Shown here piece by piece: positions 1 to 4,076 of a DNA stretch of 6,058 nucleotides. Made by a program: the position numbers and the translations under genes. How positions within the stretch are numbered: the first letter of the stretch is position 1; the number at the start of each line of letters is the position of its first letter. The notes below the pieces were generated by a model. The model had not been told where the DNA came from. It searched no databases and saw nothing but the letters and a program-made list of their open reading frames with translations. This stretch comes from Clostridiales bacterium (GTDB taxonomy: Bacteria; Bacillota; Clostridia; Oscillospirales; Acutalibacteraceae): assembly GCA_014799585.1 (NCBI GenBank), contig JAAVHU010000037.1, forward strand, positions 1-6,058. Direction: 5' to 3'.

Positions 1-1374
1 AACAAGGTTCAGATTACAAAGCCATATATTTACGAAATTCCCGAAAACAAACGTGTTTCTAAATACAGACCAATTGTAATAGGCTTTGGCCCTGCGGGAA
101 TGCTTGCAGGTTTGATTTTAGCCGAAGCAGGCTTAAAACCGATTATACTTGAACGCGGCAAAGACATAGATGCACGCCAAAAAGATGTTAACGAATTCTG
201 GACAAAGAGAACACTTGACGAAGAATCCAATGTTCAGTTCGGCGAAGGCGGAGCAGGTACTTTTTCGGACGGAAAACTTACAACAGGCATTAAAAGTCCT
301 TTCATTCGCAAGGTTCTTGAAGAGCTGTACGAAGCAGGAGCACCTGAAGAAATCCTTTATTCCTCTAAGCCTCATATCGGAACAGACAGGCTTGCAGTTG
401 TTGTTAAAAACATCCGCAAAAAGATTGAAAAGCTCGGCGGAGAAGTATGGCTTGAAACAAAACTTGATAAACTGATTGTTTACAACGGCTTTGTTCAGGG
501 AATACGATATACAAAAAAGGGCAAAACCTATGATATGGAAGCAGACAGCGTTATTATGGCAATAGGTCACAGTGCAAGAGATACTGTTGAAATGCTGTAT
601 AATCTTGGTGTTGAAATCATACAGAAGCCATTTTCCGTTGGTGCAAGAATTGAGCATCCGCAAAGCCTTATAAACAAGGCACAATATGGAAAATTTGCAG
701 GCCACAAAAAACTTGGTGCTGCTGATTACAAGCTATCCTGCCACGGTCTTCACGAACGCGGTGCATACACTTTCTGTATGTGTCCGGGCGGAACAGTTGT
801 TGCCGCTGCAAGCGAAAAAGAAGGTGTTATTGTTAACGGAATGAGCAGCCTTGCAAGAGACGGTGAAAACGCAAACAGTGCACTGCTTGTTGGCATTGAG
901 ACTTGCGATTTCCCAAGTGAACATCCGCTTGCGGGAATATATTACCAGCGTGAAATTGAACACACTGCATATCTGCTTGCAGGGGGCGATTACAAAGCCC
1001 CTGCACAGCTTGTTGGAGATTTTCTTGCAGGTAAAGAAAGTAAAGAGCTTGGAAATGTTAATCCAACCTGCCCGACAGGGGTTACCTTAACCAATCTTGA
1101 CGAATGCCTGCCGCAAAAGGTTTCTGCAACAATGAAATCCGCAATCGTTGAAATGGATAAAAAGCTGAACGGATTTAATATGTATGACGCTGTTCTTACA
1201 GCACCTGAAACAAGAAGCTCAAGCTCAGTCAGAATTCTGAGAGATGAATTCTGCCAATGTAACATAAGCGGCATTTACCCATGCGGTGAAGGTGCAGGCT
1301 ATGCAGGCGGTATCGTTTCAGCGGCAGTGGACGGCATTAAATGTGCACACGCAGTTTTAAGTGATGAGCATTAA
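1..1374 (+). CDS. FAD-dependent dehydrogenase, COG2509 type (5' end outside window)
   Basis: The reading frame is open from base 1 to a TAA at 1372-1374, giving 457 visible codons. The family is usually somewhat over 500 residues, so roughly 70-80 N-terminal residues are probably missing. The first in-frame ATG, at 100, cannot be the start: it lies directly after the dinucleotide-binding glycine motif GFGPAG (codons 28-33), followed by a typical Rossmann end, ILERG. Further family motifs are FGEGGAGTFSDGKL (about codons 80-93), GHSARDT (189-195), a Cys-rich FCMCPGG (258-264), TAPETRSSSSVR (401-412) and the FAD-binding CGEGAGYAGG near the C terminus (428-437). These fit the cytoplasmic 'uncharacterised FAD-dependent dehydrogenase' family; the substrate is unknown. 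It is transcribed rightward and convergent with the next gene, with a hairpin terminator right after the stop. The family call is secure; the physiological role is not. Confidence 0.9.
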   Translation, partial: NKVQITKPYIYEIPENKRVSKYRPIVIGFGPAGMLAGLILAEAGLKPIILERGKDIDARQKDVNEFWTKRTLDEESNVQFGEGGAGTFSDGKLTTGIKSPFIRKVLEELYEAGAPEEILYSSKPHIGTDRLAVVVKNIRKKIEKLGGEVWLETKLDKLIVYNGFVQGIRYTKKGKTYDMEADSVIMAIGHSARDTVEMLYNLGVEIIQKPFSVGARIEHPQSLINKAQYGKFAGHKKLGAADYKLSCHGLHERGAYTFCMCPGGTVVAAASEKEGVIVNGMSSLARDGENANSALLVGIETCDFPSEHPLAGIYYQREIEHTAYLLAGGDYKAPAQLVGDFLAGKESKELGNVNPTCPTGVTLTNLDECLPQKVSATMKSAIVEMDKKLNGFNMYDAVLTAPETRSSSSVRILRDEFCQCNISGIYPCGEGAGYAGGIVSAAVDGIKCAHAVLSDEH

Positions 1375-1410
1375 AAAAATTAAGGCACAGTTTAAAACTG
1401 TGCCTTTTAT
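1375..1410. terminator. Two-way intrinsic terminator between convergent genes
   Basis: AAGGCACAG (1382-1390) pairs with CTGTGCCTT (1398-1406), and the arms can extend inward through TTT/AAA. On the + strand the stem is followed by TTTTATTTATT. On the - strand it is followed by AATTTTTT, from the A-run at 1373-1379. It therefore can stop both the FAD dehydrogenase transcript and the opposing nucleotidyltransferase transcript, and it fills almost the whole 36-base gap. Confidence 0.9.
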
Positions 1411-2463
1411 TTATTCTTCCTCAGCTTCCTTTAAGCCTAATTCTTCAAGAATCTGAACTTGATAATAGGATAATTCGGTTTCCTGCTTTTTCGTTTTGGA
1501 AAACTTATCAAAAATACTTTTTACGAAGCCCAACGCATTTTTATTTTCTGCACTATCCTCATTTTCTTCGTGAACGCCAAGAACCCTGCCTGTTAAAAAT
1601 GCAGTAACAAAATCATTATAAAGCGGCAAGGTATCCTCATCTTCAAAGGTGAAATTCAGCACAACAGGTGTATTGAAAATCTTTTTAGAAAATGCAAGCA
1701 GTGTTTCAGCAGTTTTTCCTATTTTGATATTATCACTTAAAATTAAAAATTCATTTATGTTTATATCAGGAAACTTGCGGATAAGCACATCTATATCCAT
1801 AATCATTTTTATGGTTGCATATCCAGTTTGAAGATGATGAGCAATATGAGAAACAAGATAAAGCAAATGATAAACGGGTGTAAGTTTATATGTACATCCC
1901 GTGGAATCACTTATATCATCAAACGGAGTTGCAAAATAAATTTTGCTTTGAATATTTATGCTTTCAAGCTCTGTATGAAGCTCAAAAATATCCTTTTCAA
2001 ACTGAAGCGTTGCCTTATTACTTTCAATGGATTTTTCAACAAAGCCTCTTTTCTTCAAAACCTCAATCACATTTACATAATCAGCAGGGCGAATGAGAAT
2101 ATCCATATCACTGCTAACACGAAGCTCCGGAAAAGGATAATAATTTCTAAGCACTACACCCTTGAAAAGTGCGTGATCAATCCTTTCCTCAGTTAAAATA
2201 TTTATAAAATTAGAAAGTGACTGCAAATTAGGACGAAAGCTATGAATGGTATTTTCGTAGCTTTCATTAAACCACGCACCGATTGTTCCGCTTGGACGAC
2301 AATCAGCAGGAAGCCTTTTGATTTCATATGCAATCACAGCCGTTAAATTATTTCTTTCAGCAATATTATAAATCTGCTGCCAATCAAGCCTTTTTTCACC
2401 TTTCGGTTCAACAGCATTTAAATGGCAAGCAAGAAGATATATAAAGTATTCAGTTGCGTTCAC
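1411..2463 (-). CDS. Nucleotidyltransferase family protein (PF14907-like), GTG start
   Basis: This 350-residue, probably cytoplasmic protein fits the uncharacterised nucleotidyltransferase family PF14907 (NTP_transf_5). Seen in the sequence: an N-terminal helical part (DWQQIYNIAERNNLTAVIAYEI, about 27-48); the nucleotidyltransferase-fold core ALFKGVVLRNYYPFPELR (98-115), with Lys-Gly at 101-102; the acidic pair of DMDILI at Asp119 and Asp121; and a third candidate acidic strand, FELHTEL (160-166). A His-rich helix, HIAHHLQTG (206-214), followed by a conserved-looking Asp near 223 is also usual for this family. The C terminus (about 298-350) is charged and looks disordered or coiled. The start is GTG (reads CAC on +), chosen because AAAGGA lies 8 bases upstream and no in-frame ATG fits. 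The gene has its own promoter. Members often sit in surface-polysaccharide clusters; none is visible here. The transferred nucleotide and target are unknown. Confidence 0.85.
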   Translation of the reverse strand: MNATEYFIYLLACHLNAVEPKGEKRLDWQQIYNIAERNNLTAVIAYEIKRLPADCRPSGTIGAWFNESYENTIHSFRPNLQSLSNFINILTEERIDHALFKGVVLRNYYPFPELRVSSDMDILIRPADYVNVIEVLKKRGFVEKSIESNKATLQFEKDIFELHTELESINIQSKIYFATPFDDISDSTGCTYKLTPVYHLLYLVSHIAHHLQTGYATIKMIMDIDVLIRKFPDININEFLILSDNIKIGKTAETLLAFSKKIFNTPVVLNFTFEDEDTLPLYNDFVTAFLTGRVLGVHEENEDSAENKNALGFVKSIFDKFSKTKKQETELSYYQVQILEELGLKEAEEE

Positions 2464-2510
2464 CGAACCAATCCTTTCATAAGCTGGAGATAGTCGCTAA
2501 CTTGGTACTT
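2460..2510 (-). other. Short coding-like stretch ending in a GTGA overlap with the nucleotidyltransferase
   Basis: Reading leftward on the minus strand, an in-frame stretch KYQVSDYLQLMKGLVR ends in TGA at 2462-2460. That stop overlaps the GTG start of the next gene in the classic 4-base GTGA arrangement. This piece is richer in G and C than the very AT-rich DNA just upstream of it. It could be the 3' remnant of a gene once translationally coupled to the nucleotidyltransferase, or simply the 5' leader, since a good promoter lies immediately upstream at 2512-2540. The only internal ATG (2480) has no upstream ribosome binding site, so a functional small protein is unlikely. Confidence 0.3.
2472..2477 (-). 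promoter_or_regulatory. Ribosome binding site that fixes the GTG start of the nucleotidyltransferase
   Basis: On the minus strand AAAGGA ends 8 bases before the GTG at 2463-2461. This spacing is ideal, and no competing ATG in that frame lies nearby. An out-of-frame ATG at 2480-2478 immediately precedes the site and opens a 6-codon frame that ends in a TGA overlapping the GTG. Confidence 0.7.
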
Positions 2511-2511
2511 T

Positions 2512-2540
2512 ATAATAACAAACTTTATTTTAAATTTCAA
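2512..2540 (-). promoter_or_regulatory. Sigma-A-type promoter for the nucleotidyltransferase gene
   Basis: On the minus strand TTGAAA (2540-2535) is followed by a 17-base spacer and TATTAT (2517-2512), each one mismatch from consensus. A TG dinucleotide one base before the -10 box (2520-2519) makes it an extended -10 promoter. Transcription would start near 2505, leaving a leader of about 40 bases that contains the ribosome binding site. This gives the gene expression independent of the XRE gene upstream. Confidence 0.65.
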
Positions 2541-2554
2541 TTATATTTGATGTG

Positions 2555-2614
2555 CTGTAAATCTTTTGAGATATTTACTTTTACAGTCATTTTAATTCTG
2601 TAAAAATAATACAG
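2555..2614. repeat. Cluster of CTGTAAA/TTTACAG inverted repeats
   Basis: Four related boxes alternate in orientation: CTGTAAA at 2555-2561, TTTACAG at 2580-2586, CTGTAAA at 2598-2604 and the shorter TACAG at 2610-2614. The last pair could fold on the minus strand as a 5-6 bp hairpin with a 7-base loop just after the XRE stop codon, but no T-run follows, so it is a poor terminator. The regular alternation, just upstream of the nucleotidyltransferase promoter, also suits a protein-binding site. AT-richness makes chance repeats plausible. Confidence 0.4.
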
Positions 2615-2616
2615 AT

Positions 2617-2853
2617 TTAATCTATTTGCTTTTCAATTTCTAAAATAATATCACTCATTTTGATATCCATTGCGGTTGATATTCTGTAAAGCGTTTCAAG
2701 AGTAGGCTTTCGCTCTCCTCTTTCTATTGCGCTTAAATGCGTTCTGCCTATATCTGCAAGACCGCTAAGCACCTCTTGGCTTACACCCTTTTTCTTTCTG
2801 AAATCTGCGATAACCTCTCCTACAATTCGTGAATCAAGCGTTGGAACAAACAT
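2617..2853 (-). CDS. Small XRE-family helix-turn-helix transcriptional regulator
   Basis: This 78-residue protein is nearly all DNA-binding domain of the HTH_3/Cro-C1 type. It starts with an N-terminal helix (IVGEVIADFRKKKGVS, about 10-25). The helix-turn-helix follows, SQEVLSGLADIGRTHLSAIE (25-44), then the typical RGERKPTLETLYRISTAMDI (45-64) and a short acidic tail. It has no separate sensing or dimerisation domain, as is usual for stand-alone repressors of mobile or accessory genes. The ATG is supported by AAGGAG 8 bases upstream. The gene diverges from the DUF4352 membrane protein, so the shared 129-bp spacer is the likely place for its operator and for autoregulation. The family call is firm; the target genes are inferred from position. 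Confidence 0.93.
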   Translation of the reverse strand: MFVPTLDSRIVGEVIADFRKKKGVSQEVLSGLADIGRTHLSAIERGERKPTLETLYRISTAMDIKMSDIILEIEKQID

Positions 2854-2906
2854 CTTTTACACTCCTTAAACTATTTCTTGTTTAAGTGTATGATGTTTTT
2901 CTTTAA

Positions 2907-2935
2907 TTTATGAACACATATGTTGACATTTTGAA
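2907..2935 (-). promoter_or_regulatory. Weak candidate promoter for the XRE regulator
   Basis: On the minus strand TTCAAA (2935-2930), a 17-base spacer and CATAAA (2912-2907) match consensus at 4 of 6 positions each. It overlaps both the rightward promoter and the candidate operator. An alternative, TTCATA-18-TACACT, lies slightly closer to the gene. I cannot choose with confidence from sequence alone. Confidence 0.3.
2911..2928. promoter_or_regulatory. Candidate operator: imperfect palindrome over the -35 box
   Basis: TGAACACATATGTTGACA is an imperfect 18-bp palindrome with a perfect core ACATATGT (2916-2923). Its right end is the TTGACA box of the rightward promoter. In addition AACACATA (2913-2920) recurs inverted as TATGTGTT (2940-2947), touching the -10 box. 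Both arrangements are what an XRE dimer, encoded just to the left, would be expected to bind; binding itself is inference. Confidence 0.45.
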
Positions 2936-2952
2936 TACTTATGTGTTATTAT
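2923..2952 (+). promoter_or_regulatory. Strong sigma-A-type promoter for the DUF4352 membrane protein
   Basis: A perfect TTGACA (2923-2928), an 18-base spacer and TATTAT (2947-2952) are visible, with TG at 2944-2945 making an extended -10. Transcription would start near 2959. The ribosome binding site AGAGGAGG (2966-2973) follows, 9 bases before the ATG. The -10 region TGTTATTAT is identical to that of the nucleotidyltransferase promoter. Confidence 0.75.
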
Positions 2953-2982
2953 GGATTCATCAAATAGAGGAGGTTTGTTTAT

Positions 2983-3588
2983 ATGGCAAACGAAATTCAA
3001 ACAAACGCTGTTGAAGTACAGCAGGCAGTTGATGTTGCTTTACAAGAGCAAAAGAAAAAGAAGAAAAAGAAAAAATTAATTATTTTTGGTGTTATTCTTG
3101 CAGTTATTATTATAATTGCTGCTGCTTCAAGTTCGGGTGGAAGCTCCAATGAAAATAGTGTTGACCCCATTCAGAATTCTACTTCAGATACGACTGAAGA
3201 CCAAGGCAATCAAGCTATTGAAGCCGGCAATGTTCTTACAACAAAGAATCTGAAAGTGACATATATTTCATGCAATTCCGATTTCAAGAAATACAATGAA
3301 TTTCTTCCTCCAAATAGTGGAAATAAGATTGTTCGTGCAGAGTTCAACATTGAAAACATATCATCAACAGATCAATATGTAAGTGGATTTGAATGCTATG
3401 CGGATAATAAAAAATGTGACGCATACTTTGGAACTGATGACGCAACTCTTTCGTTTGATTCAATTTCGTCAGGCAGGGCTACAACTTTAATCCTATATTA
3501 TGAAGTTCCCAAAAACGCAAAAGAAATTGAAATCGAATTTGAAGACAATATCTGGTCAAACGAAAAAACAAAATTCATTATTAAATAA
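2983..3588 (+). CDS. Single-pass membrane protein with extracytoplasmic DUF4352-like domain
   Basis: Of the 201 residues, 1-23 form a short polar cytoplasmic head, followed by eight consecutive lysines (24-31). A hydrophobic helix (about 32-48, LIIFGVILAVIIIIAAA) comes next, then a Ser/Gly/Asn/Asp-rich linker (49-77) and a C-terminal beta-rich domain (about 78-201). The lysines before the helix predict the N terminus inside and the C-terminal domain outside, with the helix kept as an anchor. The C-terminal pattern (VLTTKNLKVTYISC, NKIVRAEFNIENIS, YYEVPKNAKEIEIEF) fits the immunoglobulin-like DUF4352 family common in Gram-positive bacteria. There is no lipobox, sortase signal or catalytic motif. 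Cys97, Cys138 and Cys145 lie in the exported part. It has a strong promoter and ribosome binding site and its own terminator, so it forms a one-gene unit diverging from the XRE gene. Its function is unknown; envelope sensing or binding is a guess. Confidence 0.85.
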   Translation: MANEIQTNAVEVQQAVDVALQEQKKKKKKKKLIIFGVILAVIIIIAAASSSGGSSNENSVDPIQNSTSDTTEDQGNQAIEAGNVLTTKNLKVTYISCNSDFKKYNEFLPPNSGNKIVRAEFNIENISSTDQYVSGFECYADNKKCDAYFGTDDATLSFDSISSGRATTLILYYEVPKNAKEIEIEFEDNIWSNEKTKFIIK

Positions 3589-3591
3589 CAG

Positions 3592-3618
3592 AAAAGGCAC
3601 CAAATCGGTGCCTTTTTT
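3592..3618. terminator. Two-way intrinsic terminator
   Basis: AAAAGGCACC (3592-3601) and GGTGCCTTTT (3607-3616) form a 10-bp stem with a 5-base loop, followed by a T-run to 3618 on the + strand. On the minus strand the same stem is followed by TTTTCTGTT, so it can also end the opposing small gene. It starts 3 bases after the + stop codon and ends 7 bases before the - stop codon. Confidence 0.92.
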
Positions 3619-3625
3619 ATTTTAA

Positions 3626-3967
3626 TCATTCTCTTTTAAATCCATATTTACTTAAAACTTTTTCAGCCATTTCAGCAAAATCGGAATTTGCTCCCCAGCT
3701 GATATTGAAAATGCCCTCTCCGCCGCCTGAGCCAATAATATCAGCTGTTTGCTTTTTCTCATTTTCTGTTAATAAAACTGTTAAACTTGCATAGCTTCCG
3801 TTTCGCATAAAATACTTTTCAAATGACAGCAAAACAACATTCACATCATCATAGCTTCTTTTACTTTCAGCAACTAATTCTGCATTAATTTTACTTTGAA
3901 GAATATCTGACAGCTTATCAATGCTTTTTGAGCTTTTGCCTTTCATTCTTATATTAACACTGCTCAT
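3626..3967 (-). CDS. Small conserved hypothetical protein, DUF6054-like
   Basis: This 113-residue protein has no signal peptide or membrane helix and is probably cytoplasmic. Residues about 42-95 show alternating beta strands with the pattern VVLLSFEKYFMRNGSYASL, then ADIIGSGGGEGIFNISWG (75-92), then a C-terminal helix EMAEKVLSKYGF (99-110). The string 'EKY ... SLTV ... GSGGG ... FNI' resembles the uncharacterised DUF6054 family of Clostridia as I remember it; an HMM search would settle this. The start is supported by AAGGGG 8 bases upstream, and there is a near-perfect promoter. It sits just after purB but is insulated from it by a hairpin terminator, so it is probably not part of the purine operon. 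No function can be assigned. Confidence 0.75.
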   Translation of the reverse strand: MSSVNIRMKGKSSKSIDKLSDILQSKINAELVAESKRSYDDVNVVLLSFEKYFMRNGSYASLTVLLTENEKKQTADIIGSGGGEGIFNISWGANSDFAEMAEKVLSKYGFKRE

Positions 3968-4005
3968 AATAAATACCCCTTTGATTTTGATATGATGATA
4001 ATATT

Positions 4006-4035
4006 ATTATAATTTATACATTTATATATTGTCAA
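4006..4035 (-). promoter_or_regulatory. Consensus sigma-A promoter for the DUF6054-like gene
   Basis: On the minus strand a perfect TTGACA (4035-4030), an 18-base spacer and a perfect TATAAT (4011-4006) are present. The predicted start near 3999 leaves about 32 untranslated bases, including the AAGGGG ribosome binding site (3981-3976). The -35 box directly abuts the T-run of the purB terminator. Confidence 0.8.
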
Positions 4036-4069
4036 TAAAAAACACCCACTATGAACGCATAGCGGGTGT
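4036..4069 (-). terminator. Intrinsic terminator of the purC-purB operon
   Basis: On the minus strand ACACCCGCTATG (4069-4058) pairs with CATAGTGGGTGT (4053-4042) over 12 bp with one G-T wobble. The loop is the tetraloop CGTT, and a run of T follows through 4037. It begins 7 bases after the purB stop codon, the strongest hairpin in the window. Confidence 0.95.
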
Positions 4070-4076
4070 CAGTTTA

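Noticed and set aside
100..102. ATG at 100 as the start of the FAD dehydrogenase
   Set aside because: The frame is open to base 1 and the ATG falls just after GFGPAG, so starting there would delete the cofactor-binding motif.
133..705. 190-codon minus-strand open frame opposite the FAD dehydrogenase
   Set aside because: It lies entirely inside a well-supported gene, its product is an improbable Cys/Phe-rich sequence with no motif, and it has no ribosome binding site of note.
1828..2196. 122-codon plus-strand frame opposite the nucleotidyltransferase
   Set aside because: Antisense to a gene with intact family motifs, with no promoter or ribosome binding site recognised.
2464..2510. Riboswitch or attenuator in the nucleotidyltransferase leader
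   Set aside because: The predicted leader is only about 40 bases and shows just a weak ACCAA/TTGGT pairing with a long loop; no known riboswitch core is visible.
2555..2614. Rho-independent terminator for the XRE gene
   Set aside because: The best hairpin has only 5-6 AT-rich base pairs and no following T-run, unlike the three convincing terminators in the window.
1411..2853. Toxin-antitoxin pair made of the nucleotidyltransferase and XRE protein
   Set aside because: The two genes are 153 bases apart with a separate promoter and no overlap, and the XRE protein lacks an obvious toxin-binding extension; kept only as a speculative test.
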